This document shows positions 11,999 to 25,600 of a stretch of DNA of 64,000 bases, one piece after another. The DNA comes from Chrysaora quinquecirrha. Lineage: Eukaryota > Cnidaria > Scyphozoa > Semaeostomeae > Pelagiidae. Position 1 is the first letter of the stretch. The number at the start of each line of letters is the position of its first letter. The notes beneath the pieces are model-generated. The model was not told the origin of the DNA and searched no databases. It was given only the letters and a program-made list of their open reading frames with translations. The position numbers and the translations under genes were made by a program. The stretch is taken from contig JACTAT010000037.1 of assembly GCA_014526335.1 (NCBI GenBank), positions 11,010,214 to 11,074,213 of the forward strand, given 5' to 3'.

Positions 11999-12255
11999 CT
12001 CGAATAAACCCCCACCTTCGAATAAGAAGCCCTCCCCTCGAATAAGCCCCCATGGGGAATTATTCAAAGGATTTATGAATTTAGCAAGCAGCTGATTTTG
12101 TAAAAGAGTACAGATTTTTCTCTCTGCTATTCTTTCGACAACACACTTGAACCGAGCAATTCAACTTTAAAATAAGCCCCCCCGCCCTTGAATAAGCCCT
12201 TCTCTCGAATAAGCCCCCACCGTAAAATGCATTTTTGCGAATAAGCTCCGGGGTC
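11999..12255 (+). repeat. CGAATAAGCCCCC short repeats
   Basis: The motif CGAATAAGCCCCC and close variants occur about seven times in two clusters (11999-12055 and 12170-12250) separated by ordinary sequence. It resembles a remnant of a dispersed element. No gene is seen up to 12867. Confidence 0.6.
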
Positions 12256-12867
12256 TTATTTGAGGATTTAAGTTCATCAATATACTATGAAGCTGAAAGA
12301 AATATAATTGAGTTATGTTATATGTAATCTGAATCGCTTAACCGCCTTTAGTCGTTAATTGTTTTGGTTACGCATGCGCAAGTTGAGTTGTAGGTTGTCA
12401 GTCGTCGAAGTTAGATATCGCATTCGCATCGAAACAAGTCAGAGAGCATCGTTTATTCGCTTCGTTAAATCATTTTGAGTCAAAGAAATCGTATATTTAT
12501 TCATCTTGTTATATTGAGTCGCTATCGTTAATCGTTTATCGTTTTCTTTATATATCTGTGGTTATTGTGTTAATCTTTTCTGAAGTTCAAGATTTTTCAA
12601 GTTGTCAATCTCTCGTCGGAAAAGTCTGCTCTGCTGGTTGAGCTTACCAAGCAACACTGTGCATTCTTTTTGCAAGCAATTTTGTTTCAAGGAGATCAAA
12701 TTTTTGGCAGTGTATAGTCGATGAATACAGCAAGTTCCTCCATACACTTTACAACTATATACGCGGGAAGCCTTTGGAAATTCATGTGAACACCCGCCAC
12801 TGTACTCATGTGTCCCTCCACCACTGTACTGATGATGTCATGCTGCAGAGCACAGCTATACCATTGC
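12256..12867. other. Unassigned DNA left of the Penelope pair
   Basis: No coding feature is supported. The short minus-strand frames near 12562-12893 show no domain. Confidence 0.45.
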
Positions 12868-13961
12868 TTAAAAGACATGTTTCGAACGTTCATCGTTCAT
12901 CTTCAGTTAAGAAATAATTAAATTACATCAAGACAAAACTAGGTATATATTGAAATTAGTTACATAATATAAAAACACGTGAGGTAAAAGCGATAATTAC
13001 AAGCGATAAATCTAAAAAAAAACAATAGTACAAAAGGGGTTTAACAATAGCAAAAGAAAAATAGAAAAAGCGGTGTTAATAACAAAGGTTTAAATTGTAA
13101 TGGTATAGTTGTTTATTAAGCGTGGGTTTTACCCAAGAGATATGCAGAGCCTCCTTTATTTTGAGGGTAAACGAACCGCTAGCGCTGTCCAAGATAGAGA
13201 GGGAATCCTCAGAGCATAGAGGGCGGCAAGAGGGGACTCATTAAAATGTCTGCGAATATGCGAGTTTTGTCTGTGACTAAATGCTCGCGGATTCGTGTAG
13301 AAAGATGTCGAGAGGTTTCTCCGACATAAGACGCGGAACATCCGCCACACAAGAATTTGTAAACTACACGAGCCCGTAAGCACTTGGGCATAGAGTCCTT
13401 AACCCCAAACATAGAACGTAATTTAAAAGAAGTAAAACAAGTTTTAAGTCTAAATCTTTGCAATACTTTTAACTAAGCATTTAACTTTACGTTGAGTGAA
13501 AACCGAAAATTTACCAATGTAGGGAAGCTTAAAATAGCAAATACGGTTAGATTCATTATTGTTAACTACATGGTTATGAGAGGGTACAGGAGAGTTAACT
13601 TTATCGAGATTGCTGTGAATGACTTTATTTACAAGATAAGTAGGATAAAGGTTTTTATTTAGTATAAAAGTTAGCTGTTTAATGTCGTTATCAAAACCAA
13701 ACCAAGTGTTGTTTATTTTATATGCCCTATCAACCAAAGTCCTTATCAAACCAATTTTGTAGGAAAACGATGTAAAACTGAAAAAATTAGTTAACAAGCC
13801 TGTATAAGTTCTTTTACGATTTGATACACTGAGGTTATAATGGATTGATTATTGCTTTTATCGATTAATACGTCCAGAAAAGGTAGTTTACGATTATCCT
13901 CGTTTTCCATAGTAAACTTAATGTTAGGGTGCTGTACATTAATGAAATTAAAGAATTTTCA
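12868..13961 (-). pseudogene. Penelope-like element, 5'-truncated copy (left arm)
   Basis: Decayed copy of a Penelope-like retroelement (reverse transcriptase plus GIY-YIG endonuclease). Read leftward it starts inside the RT C-terminus (frame KFFNFINVQHPNIKF, with LPFLDVLID). It breaks near 13822 at the usual VYRK..TYTGLLTN site and continues as the linker frame 13797-13450. One lost A near 13465 shifts it again into the endonuclease frame at 13463-13209 (VVYKFLCGGCSASYVGETSR). The element's 3' UTR reaches 12868, with a hairpin motif at 12877-12905. Nearly the whole of 12868-13805 is an inverted copy of 14093-15031. It is not functional. Confidence 0.9.
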
Positions 13962-15031
13962 TGGGACATCATGAGAAGATTTGGCTAGAACAATTTAACG
14001 CTTCCGAGGTTTTATTTTACCGACGGTATGTTGATGATACTTTTTGTTTATTTAAAAATAAAGAAGATGCACTTAAATTCTTTAATTACAGGCTTGTTAA
14101 CTAATTTTTTCAGTTTTACATCGTTTTCCTATAAAATTGGTTTGATAAGGACTTTGGTTGATAGGGCATATAAAATAAACAACACTTGGTTTGGTTTTGA
14201 TAACGACATTAAACAGCTAACTTTTATACTAAATAAAAACCTTTATCCTACTTATCTTGTAAATAAAGTCATTCACAGCAATCTCGATAAAGTTAACTCT
14301 CCTGTACCCTCTCATAACCATGTAGTTAACAATAATGAATCTAACCGTATTTGCTATTTTAAGCTTCCCTACATTGGTAAATTTTCGGTTTTCACTCAAC
14401 GTAAAGTTAAATGCTTAGTTAAAAAGTATTGTAAAGATTTAGACTTAAAACTTGTTTTTACTTCTTTTAAATTACGTTCTATGTTTGGGGTTAAGGACTC
14501 TGTGCCCAAGTGCTTACGGGCTCGTGTAGTTTACAAATTCTTGTGTGGCGGATGTTCCGCGTCTTATGTCGGAGAAACCTCTCGACATCTTTCTACACGA
14601 ATGAGCGAGCATTTGGTCACAGACAAAAACTCGCATATTTGCAGACATTTTAATGAGTCCCCCTCTTGCCGCCCTCTATGCTCTGAGGATTCCTTTTCTA
14701 TCTTGGACAGCGCTAGCGGTTCGTTTACCCTCAAAATAAAGGAGGCTCTGCATATCTCTTGGGTTAAACCCACGCTTAATAAACAACTATACCATTACAA
14801 TTTAAACCTTTGTTATTAACACCGCTTTTTCTATTTTTCTTTTTGCTATTGTTAAACCCCCTTTTTGTACTATTGTTTCTTTTTAGATTTATCGCTTGTA
14901 ATTATCGCTTTTACCTCACGTGTTTTTATATTATGTAACTAATTTCAATATATACCTAGTTTTGTCTTGATGTAATTTAATTATTTCTTAACTGAAGATG
15001 AACGATGAACGTTCGAAACATGTCTTTTAAA
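13962..15031 (+). pseudogene. Penelope-like element, 5'-truncated copy (right arm)
   Basis: Second copy of the same retroelement, head to head with the one at 12868-13961. It begins inside the RT (MGHHEKIWLEQFNASE), keeps the catalytic YVDD box (RYVDDTFCLF, 14023-14052), then jumps at 14090 from the KFFNY segment to LLTNFFSF. About 137 bp still present in the left copy are missing, and the junction has short matching ends. The frame 14028-14819 (263 residues) then stays open through the linker and the GIY-YIG endonuclease (residues 168-215: VVYKFLCGGC, SYVGETSRHLSTR, EH, CRHFNES), including the CXXC of Penelope endonucleases. The 3' UTR ends at 15031 after the hairpin CTGAAGATGAACGATGAACG. 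Deletion in the RT makes it non-autonomous. Confidence 0.92.
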
Positions 15032-16103
15032 ATTGTCGCTTTTATTGTCAAATTCCTATGCTATCTTGTCACTGTTAGAAGTTTTGGAAATATACCATTG
15101 CTGTAGTGAACAGTCGGCCACCGCTGTTCTTCACATACGTTGTGGGCTGCTTGCAATACTGTAAATCTCAGTTACCCAATTGTATACTGGGAGGTGTTCC
15201 GAATAAAGGAACCCGCTCTAGAAATTGTTGCTACTGGCGAACCGTAGCTTTAAAACCAATAAAATTTTGTCATATTACTTACTGTGTAAATACACTCTTG
15301 TGAGTAAAAGGATGAGTTTTCATATTCCATTTTCACAAAAATATGCCGTAATTAATTGCATTGATAAATAATACATGCGGACAAACCTTTATGCACATTT
15401 CAAGCAATTGAAGTTTTTCTGTCGCTGGGATAAGTTTACGCAAGGGTTTATTGATAAAACCATTGGTTAGTTCAGACCAGGGGTTTGAAAGATGATTGAT
15501 TTAGATGGACAAAACTGTTAAAAAATTGTTTATGGCGAGCTGTGCCTATTTGAAGTACACATTTGACGGTTCTTAGTGTTTACTAAAAAAATACTGCGTA
15601 AGAACTTTTTGTTTTTTTTTCCTAGGGTTATTCATGAAGTAAACAAGCAGGTGGAAGAATATATGAAGAAAGCGATGCAATAAATAAAAAAGAAGCGAGG
15701 GATAAAAACAGCAAGTTATGTTAAAGGCAGAATGTATTCGCTAGAACAGGAAATGAAATATTCAAGATTATGAAGAGGTAGAGAAGTTAGTGCAAAGGGG
15801 ACCCGACATACTTGAAGTTTTCTACTCTAACGTTAGCTGATTGTAAAAACGAAACAGTATAATAGACATAGTTAAAGAAATGAAACCGACACATTTGTGT
15901 GCATACCTGCAAGATAGATCGTCAGAAGCTCAGAAGGGTACGAAGCATACACACCCGTTGAATAGAAGTGAAAGGGGTGGATTGTTCAGTTCATTTGTTC
16001 ATTTTCTAATTAGAAATAAACTTAACAACATTTTTCAAATAGTTTAAACAGAGCAAGAAACAGGGTAATGACGAAAATGATCTAGTGCAGAATAAACGAC
16101 AAC
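15032..16103. other. Unassigned intergenic DNA
   Basis: No gene recognised. The purine-rich part after 15600 may be older LINE debris continuous with the endonuclease fragment that follows, but no motif supports this before 16104. Confidence 0.4.
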
Positions 16104-16475
16104 AGAGTCAAAATAAAGTTAGGGCTTATTCATGCACCTCAGGAAAGTTGAATTGACAAAGAGATTGCAAACATGTGTCAAAAAATTAGCAAGTGCACTG
16201 AAGAAGGAGAAAATTAAGACGAAAGTGTTATTATTAGTTGGCGATTTTTGCTGCAAGGTAGGCAACAAAAGGGGGTAAAAATGCTATTAAAAATGGAGAA
16301 AGATAAAAAAGTGACAATAGTAAATGGAGCAGAAATAGAAATGTGTGCACCCTGTGTGCAGGACTTTAGACGAGATTACCTATCTGTAAAATGCATGGTA
16401 ATTACAAAGGAAAAATCAAAAGTATTAAAACAAATGACAGAAGCAGGGAGCCGAGCGAGGGTAAGCAAGTTATTG
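16104..16475 (+). pseudogene. Decayed LINE-type endonuclease fragment
   Basis: Frames in this stretch resemble the apurinic-type endonuclease of non-LTR retrotransposons. KLGLIHAPQES matches the usual YAPQE strand. After a frame change LLLVGDFCCKVGNK matches the GDFNAKVG active-site strand, and GVKMLLKMEKDKKVTIVNG then MVITKEKSK follow in the family's order. At least one internal stop and two frame changes break it, and no reverse transcriptase follows. The assignment rests on short motifs, so it is moderate. Confidence 0.5.
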
Positions 16476-16681
16476 AAGCAATCGTGACAAAAGTGTTAAT
16501 GATCTTGATGATCCTCATACCTTCCCTAATGATGGAGGCGCTGCGAAGGACAAACAAGCGCACGTGGCCAAGATGGACGCGTGCACATGCGCACACGTGG
16601 GGATGGGGAATCTGAAGAACTGTGAAAAACTTACATGTGATATGTGAATCCAAGGCAGCAATGGAGGACGAGGGGAATCTA

Positions 16682-19600
16682 ATGGCTGTGAGAGTAGAAG
16701 AAATTCTCGAAAAGGCAGAAGCAAAGGAAAATTTGAGAAGTAAACCAACTGAAGTATCAAAAGAAGTAGACCCAGAATATGACCTTGGAAATCTTCTTTT
16801 AATCGATCAGCAACCTCTAAATCTATCTCTACTGAAGTAAGTACGTAGGAACATAGACAAAGCCGGGTTAAGTTTAGTAGGCCTAAAAGTAAATGTTATC
16901 AGTTCGCATTCATTGGCCTAATAGAATGATAAAACAAGTTTGTTTGGGTGAGTAGCTGTCTGCTCACCATGTCCGAAAAGACAACCTGACCTCCAAATTA
17001 CATATTATCTGCATGCACCATAATACAATGAAATACAAAGGAATATGTCGGAACAATTCAAAGATAAATCTTGATTTTTTTATTGATCAATGACATGTGA
17101 ATATTGTTCATCACAAAAAAATATTTATTACAAATATAATAGCGATTGCTGATCATTTAAACTATGTGAATGAACACGGCAACACAATAACATGGGTTGC
17201 TTTATTCACTTGCACCTTTGCTATTTTTAATGATAAAGTGAATGAATTTTTCACCCTTTTGAAAGTTTCCATACTGTGAATTTGGCAAGTTTTGTTATTC
17301 AAATTTTTTTCGAATAAGGAATTTGGGAAAATTTATCGCACAAAAAAAATATTTAGCAGAAACTGTAGCCTGATAAAGTAAGAAAAAGACTATTTTGTCT
17401 TGAATTTTCAGGAATTATGCATGCAATAGAATTTGCAGCCTACAAATTTAAATAAGGTGTTGGGGGGGGGGGGAGTTCAAAGCTGAACATGTCAAATGCT
17501 TCACCCCTGAAAATCTGGCATGCATGCCTGAAATTTTTCCTTCTATGCATGAGGTCTTGTCTCTTGTTCTGCCATGCTCTGCAGACTGGGTATGCAGTTG
17601 AGAGACAACAATGTGGAATAAACATAAGTTAACTCAACACAATCGAGTTATTTTTTCTTCAAATCTAACTAAACATGCTGTTTTGTTCAATCACTCAGAC
17701 TTGTTCTGTCTTTCTAGTGCAAACAAAAGTATTTATCTTGGAGAACTTGCAAGGGAAAACACGCAGCTTTTGTTTAATGAAATATGGCAGGTAACTCAAA
17801 CTTCAAATTAATGATTTTAATCTTCTTTTGAGCAAAAATTTAACAGTAAACACCAGCTGAAATTATTTTGCCTTTTTTCATAGTATCAAATTATCTTATT
17901 TCAGCTTCCTATTAAAAGATTGGAAGATGCTATTTTGGCCAAGGTATGATGCTACTACATAAGTGAATCTTAACTGAATTTTTATGTAGCCTGTGTTGTG
18001 ATCTCCTCACATGTTTTCTTAAATCATTCAGCCTGTACCCAAATGCCCTACAGCCTGATAAGCTAGCAAAATGTGATTTTTGTAAAATATCAACTTGATT
18101 TTGGGGAAAATTCAATGGGCCTTTGCAAAATTTCACATGCTCTTAAATCAATTCTTCATAGCAACAATGTAATAAAAAAGGCCATACTGTTGCCCTTTAT
18201 TACTCAGATGTTTTGGTCTTAATTGAGGGTTCCTGTTTTGAGAATCACATTTATTAACTGCAAGAGCTGAACTGCAGTGAGCCACTGTATACTCTATTAC
18301 TACCTTAAGGGAATTAATTTTCACAGTTTTCGTGGATTTTGGTCATTGCTGCAAAAATTTGCTGCTGCGAAACTCCCAGAATATGATTTTCTGGGGAAAT
18401 AAATTCCTCTGAAGTTTCTAAATGCTGATTCCATTCTTTTGTGCTTCATAGATAGACAGCCTTCTGTCCGTTAAAATGTTTGTCAAGACGCGAAACCCTC
18501 GTTCAACGGTAGAATTTGACCCATTTATAGTCATCAAAATTTCCACCAGAGCACACACATTTGAAAATTGTTACAATTGTTATAACATGCACCATTTCAT
18601 GCCATGACTTTAACAAGTAAGATTTCATTTCTCTTTTGATATGTTATTCTCACATAAAACACAAATTTTGTCTAAATTCACCTCTGTCTTTCAATAAAAT
18701 GTCCAGTCTCTGCCAGAAGGGCATACATCACAAGTTTCAACCAGACATGATAAAATTGTTTCTTGAAAAACAAATTCAGCCCTACATGCAAGCACTTCAG
18801 CTTTTATTTTTAAAGATCATCATAACTAAAATGCAAACTTATTTTGTAGCTGCCTGATCCTTCAACAATAACCCCAAGAGAAAAGAAGGTAAGTCTTGTT
18901 GTTTACCATTTATCCAGACAAAATATTTTGGGTTGTTCAAATATTTTCAAAAGAAGCTGAAATGAATTCAGATGATATAGTACTTAAAACTTTTCTCCTA
19001 GATTTCATTCTGACCCTGGATGTCTACCCAAATTCAGTCTGCCAAAAAATTGCCTTACACTTCTAATATTCAAAATATTAATACTAATCAAAATATATAT
19101 TATATGTGATAGATTTTTCCACAAGTGGCATACCACAATAGATGGGATTCAAACCTGGACTGCATGACCAGAGGGGCAACAACGTTTCCACTGAGCTATA
19201 GAGCTCAATGAAATCGCCGAGTAACCCTGCAAGTCATACAGGCTCTCCTCCAGTTTGACTTTTTTGTGTTTCGGCTACGTTGAGCTTTCTTCAGCACCAT
19301 ACATATTTGTATTTAATTGTCATGAATGGCGAACACATAGGATAGATTTTTCCACAAGTGGCATACCACAATAGATGGGATTCGAATAACAAATTTACAT
19401 ATGGTGTCCTGTTCTCATCAATAAGGAACCCAATCTTTAAATTTTCAACAAAATTTTTCAGATCCCAAAACCAAAGCCACCCACGAAATGGGAAGCATTT
19501 GCCAAGAAAAAGGTATGTATAGAATCTTGCTCAGTTTTTCTGTAACACATACTTGTTCTCTATACTTTTATTACTACTGCTATACTTTTTTGAAGTTAAT

Positions 19601-22600
19601 TGGCAATTCGTATCAGACTTACACAAGCCGTCTTTTCTGTATCTTTCAATACTTGAAACAATCTTTCAATATTGATTACAACTTGCAGGGCATACAGAAG
19701 AAGAAAAGAGAACGAATGGTTTGGGACGAAGAAGCAAAGGTAATAAGATCTTTCAGTCATTCCTATGTCTGAGTTGTTAGCCATGTCAACATTGTCTCCT
19801 AGTTAAGAAGACATCAAACTGCAAGGAAAAACGTATCTGGGAATGAAATTCAATTCTGAAACATTGTGAAACTTGTGCTTTCAATGTATGCAAGTCCGAG
19901 TTTCCTAGATATTGTCTTAATTATTTTTGTATCCTGTATATTAGGAAACTGTCCCCTGCCTTTTCTTCGGCCTTTTGATAAGCTTGAATTTGTCTTAGTT
20001 GCACACTTCCGCATTTGAAATTCTTGGAACCTTTCAACCATCCTTACATTTGTCTATTGAAAGGTCTCTGTCTGGGTACACGTGTCTAAGAGTAGCACAA
20101 TGTTGGTTGTTGGAAACTGCATAATTTTTGCCTGTCGTAAGTTTTTACTTGGCCTTTTTAGGTCATGGAGCTTAGAAAAATAAAGTCAATCTATTGATCA
20201 CCATTCTATGTCATGCGATATCATCTATTGTAATATCATTCCTAGTAATTAGTGTTTGTAAAGAACAGACAAGGCAATTTTTATAGAATCGATCAGTGCT
20301 TGATTGTATAAAAATATGTCTCGTCTTTTCTTTACAAACATTGATTTTACTTGATTTATCCTTATGAACCCATCTGATATTTTATTATTAAGATAGTAAC
20401 AAGAAAAGTTTTTCTGCTTGAATTTTTAATAAATGCTTAAACTCAATATTGGAGTAGTTTGGAGATGCTTGGCCTTTCCTACTTTTTCTCTTATGTCATC
20501 GAGCTTAAGTTTAACAATTAAACTGGCAGTGGTCAAATTTGTAACAATAGAAAATAATTTGTGCTTGTTTTTGCCTGATTATTTTTTGGGATTTTTTTAA
20601 GGAATGGAAACCAAGATATGGATATAAAAGAACAGAAGATATCAATGATAAATGGCTTATTGAGCTACCAGATCAAGCTGGTATATTTTTCAATTTTCCC
20701 TATTTTCTTTTTATGTTTTTCTGATAAGTAGGTGAAGCAGCCCCAATATGATGATACGACACGGAGTACAAGTCGCCACTGCAAGCCGCAATATCACACT
20801 CTCAAGCAGCCATTGCTTGCACGTGTCTTTGCCATACTATTTATACGTTTTTTCTAATTTTTCAGCAGATTAAACTTCCAAGATGACGCTCAATTATTTT
20901 CTTGCAGATTCTCAAGAAGACCAGTTTGAGAAATTAAACAAAGAAAAGAAAGAACGAAAAGCCAAGAATGAGTTACAACGACTGAGAAATATCGCAAGGA
21001 ACAAGAAAGGAGGTACTTCTACTGGTATTCGATTTTCATTACCATTTTACTGGAATCAGCTAGATTAAATTAGAAATGTTATCGATGTATTGGGCTTCTA
21101 CCTTTTACAGAAATCCTTATAAATTGAAATATACGGTGTTTAGCAATAATGGGGTTAAAAATGTACTCATCTTTCTCGGAGATATACTGTAAAGATTGCT
21201 TTTACTATCGTCAGGAAAAAGTATTATCAGCACTGAGTTAAAACCAGAAGCTAGAAAGACTCAAGAGAGGGTAAGAAAAAGTAACAATGCTTGTCATTTT
21301 CAACATCTTATTGGAAATATTTTTCGCGTTAGTTGAGAACAAAGGGGCAAAATGTTGCCAATGTGCCATGGTAGGCACAATAGACTATTACGAATAAGAT
21401 GGCGTAAGGGGCATTAGACCCATGATGCACTATCGAAAACGCTTAAGTTGAGTATTCTTGCTTGAATTCCTTTCTCCCGAAGGTAGGTTTTCAGCATTTT
21501 GATTCGCGAAAATTTTATTCAAAAAATGAACTTCAGCTCATCAAATTGTATTTGGAGGTAGAAATCAAGTTTTTTAAAGAAATTATTAGTATTTCGGAGA
21601 ACATAAATTTCTCCATAACTATCCAAAGCTTCATCGATATTTTTCTTGACGACTTCTCCTGTCCAGGGTTTGAAGGGACACTTCAATAAAGTGAGAGGTT
21701 CGAGAAAATTTGGTTGTTTCTTGTTCTGCTTTATTTTCTCGTCAAAATCATACATTTTTTGGCTGATATCGTGTGACACTGCTAAAATTTGTCATTTTCT
21801 GCAAATTTCAAGTTATCTTTGAAATATTTGACATTTTGTAAAGAAAACTTTGACTGTTTCAAATTTGAAAGAACAGTAACCTCTTAACGCAACTGTCAAC
21901 ATCTACTCATTGATTCGTTGGGGTCTGAATTTTGACACAAAAATCGTTATGAAATTTTGAAGGGGCTGGAATACCCAAAGTATCCTAACATATCTATGTA
22001 CAAATTTTCCTAAGATACTCACCGTGTGCAAAATGTTCCTTACACACTTGGCATGTCATGAAACAAAATCTTGACGTAGCGTCAGCTAGTTTTCGAGAAA
22101 TTTCAATCTTTGAAAACTAACCAATTCGTCAAAAAATTTTATTTCTATTTCACACGTCAACTGAATCATTTGAAGCTCATTTTTATAGAGTAACGATTTT
22201 GAAAATCAGATCTAGAGACAAAACTCATATAAGGACGTTCACCTTTCGCATGTGTTGACATTAGTTTTTACGTCAATAGCCGCCACTAGGCTTGTCTTCG
22301 ATTTGCTATGCCTTGTAAGCCTTGCTTTGTCACCACCATCTTCGAATGTGATCATATTTTAACCCTGTTATTAAATTACTATCCCCCACTCACAGAAAAT
22401 AACAGATAAATTTGCAATCTTCTTAATTTTAGTCTTGCCTGATATTTTGTTCTTTATTCTTTGTTCTTTGTTGTTGTAAGATTTTGCTGTTACAATGCTC
22501 GTTTTAATGAATTTTGGCTTATTCATTGGGCTGTAGAATATTTGAAGAAAAACGCATACTTCGGATGAATTTTAAGATGAAGAAGCGCACAATAAACAAC

Positions 22601-25600
22601 TGAGTTGTCTATTTAATTTTAATAATTTGACGTTGACATAAACACTAGGGTTAGTTAATGACGTTTATTTTGACAAATACCCTGGAGTACCGAATAACAT
22701 ATCTTGGGTATAAATAATCGGATAAGTTGAAAAAATTGGGTTCTTTGAACATTTACAACCTGTGATCTAAAGGTTAGGTACAAGAAATTCTCCACAATTA
22801 TGTCGAAGATTGTAGTTTGTGTTGTATTTTTATCATAGTTATCAAGAGAAATAGACATTGCGAAAAGTTCCACTGCCTCTATTGGTAAATTCCAGGAAAG
22901 GCTCGTAAGTACTCAATCTTTTATCAAGCAATTTGAATTCTTAATTGCTGCTCTCTTGCAATTTATTTAAAGCAGTAAATACTGTACTCTTTCGACCTCT
23001 TAATAGCCTAAAGAGAAGGAGCAACGCAGTGGAATAAAACGAAAGGTAGTCAACCTTCTATTTTCATCATGATTCTTGATCTTAATCTGTAATACTGTAT
23101 CTGCAATTATCTGAAGGAAGATTCTGTTTGAGTTTCGAAGTCAAAGTGATTATGTATCTCTCAGACTTAATGAACAGCGTGCTCATTGATTTTGTGTTGT
23201 TGATGGCATTTACACTCTTTTTCTTTAATAAGAACTTATGCTCTCTGTCATATAGGAAGGTTTCTTAACTTTTATCTCAATTGGTATAGAATAAGTTTTT
23301 CGCACGAGTTTTTTAAAAATTGAAATTTCGAAAATTTTTTGAAATAAGGGTTTAATGTGAAGTATAATGTTCTCAGAAGTCCAAATATGGACATAGTATT
23401 ATAGTTTTTGTGGATTATTTTTACGTGAAAATTACACAATGCGCATCAGAATGCTAAATTTAAAAGCGGAAATAGTCTCTTAGTATGTTTTTACTCCATA
23501 GTCCGAAAAGAAGAGTTCCTCCGGATTTTTAGAAGAAGCCATATGTAGTTTCTTGTAGTCAGTTTTTTATAAAAAAAATGATTGTGTTCCCAGTCATTCT
23601 CTTTTAAGTAATTTTGTTAATTGAATGATAATCTAAATTTTGTTAATTGAATGATAATTAAATTTATGATTATCTTATCTTTTTCTCTTAGTTCGAATCG
23701 GTAGTTGGAAATTCTTCTGAAAAAGTAAAGGCTTTAGAAATCTGGAACAAAATTCACAACCCAAGCGTTGTCGACACAAACAAGGTAAACATCTTGATAC
23801 ACTACCATGTGTTAAACGAGAAATTGGCATGTTCGAATCACCAGACCATATCACCGTTTGATTTTTATTTCCCTTTTGACCTGTAGATACTGATCTCTGA
23901 GTTGATCCTAAAGTATTTACGTGATTTTCACCTCTGTTTGACAGATATGGCGTATCGAGCGTCAGTCTTGCACATTTCAGTTTGGTTTCCGATCTCTTTA
24001 CTAAGCTCGTTTTATTGTTTTCTTTTATGTTGATTCTTAGCATCAGCAAGGTTACAGGAGTAAGAAGGTAGATTCTTTGTTCGAAAATGCCGCGAAGCGA
24101 AATCAGAAAAAAATATCTCCGCTACTTCTAGACGGCTTTTTTTCCACAACAGTCTAACAAGGAGGGTAACCTTAGGTTGTTTGAATGGCATCTACTCAAA
24201 AAAGGTCAGAGAACACGAATCCAAGATGGACCTTGAAACATTTTCACCGGAAGCACCCTTAATTAATGCCTAATTAGGCCTAACTAAGTCAATGAAAAAT
24301 TTGCCTTTTTTGAAATCTGGTAAGTGAATTATATAGATCTTGAAATGCTGAGTAAAATTGTCATAATCATTCTTTCGAGTTTATTGAGTGTAAATGGCAT
24401 CTTCCTAACTGAATTTATGTCCACCTCGACGCTTGGCTTTTACTTTGCAAAGGAGAATAATTTTAATTCTTTTTAGCACGAAACTGAGATGATGTACCAG
24501 ATTCGTCGACTCGTTTTCACACTGTGCGTCTTGTCTGTCTCGGATTTGAAAAAACTTCTTGCTACGTAGATGTATACGCCTGAAGAAATAAACTTACCTT
24601 CAAAACGACACTTTCCACCGCTTTCCATCGCTTTCCAACAATCAAATATTTATTTCTTCATTTCTCTACCTGACACTCTTCAATGTGTTTAAGTCTACAC
24701 GCAGGCTACCGTCCCCTCTATGCAAAAATTCTAGTAATGACGATTGACTATTTGTTAATACAAGCTGAAGATAAATTATTTTCTTATCCGCAAATCATAT
24801 CATGCTTAATAGGCTGTTTCTTACGTTTATACATTGGGGAGTGTCAGACCAAAAAAACTTGCCCTAGTTGTTAGTATGCCCGAAAATGATTCCGCATTTC
24901 ATTGCAATTTCCTAGTTGTTTCCGTTTCTTGTCTCAATTCACTGTGGTTCTTTCAAAATACGAGGTGTTGCACAATCATGACTTGACAACAATACCTAGA
25001 AATGGAATATCCTCTTTGATTCTTATACATGAATTTTTTGTCGAAACCTTTAAATGTAGATTATCCGGATTATTTTCATTAAGGTTTCTGATTTCTTAGA
25101 CAAATTGAATTTGTCTACCAGCAACGGCAAGTACATATGCTGATATCGTAATTGCCGCTAACAGCATGAAGACTGTTTTCAATTGTATAAACGGTATAAA
25201 CCAAGTTGTTTAAGTAGGATTATTTCCAAAAAACTAAGCCATCTGAGGAAATTTTAATGCTTCATTTTCTAGGCTGCAAATAAATTGCTTGCAGATGCTC
25301 AAAGCAGGTAAAATTGTGGTTTTCATATTGGTATTGTTTTGCATTTGCAATAAGATAAATATCATGCAATTATGACGTATCACGGAAAAGCGAACTGACA
25401 GATTTCTGTCGGTACAACGTGCTTTTTGTCTTTAAAACCCTCTGTGTGTGCACCTCCAAGAAAATCCAAGATAGCTATGTTGTCACAACGAACATATTTT
25501 TTGCTCTTGTCGCATCTTTTGATCCGTTTGTTTAAATTTAAAAAGCAAAAACCTGCTAAGCGTGTTGTTAAAATGCAGAGACAAAACCGCAACAAGGTGA

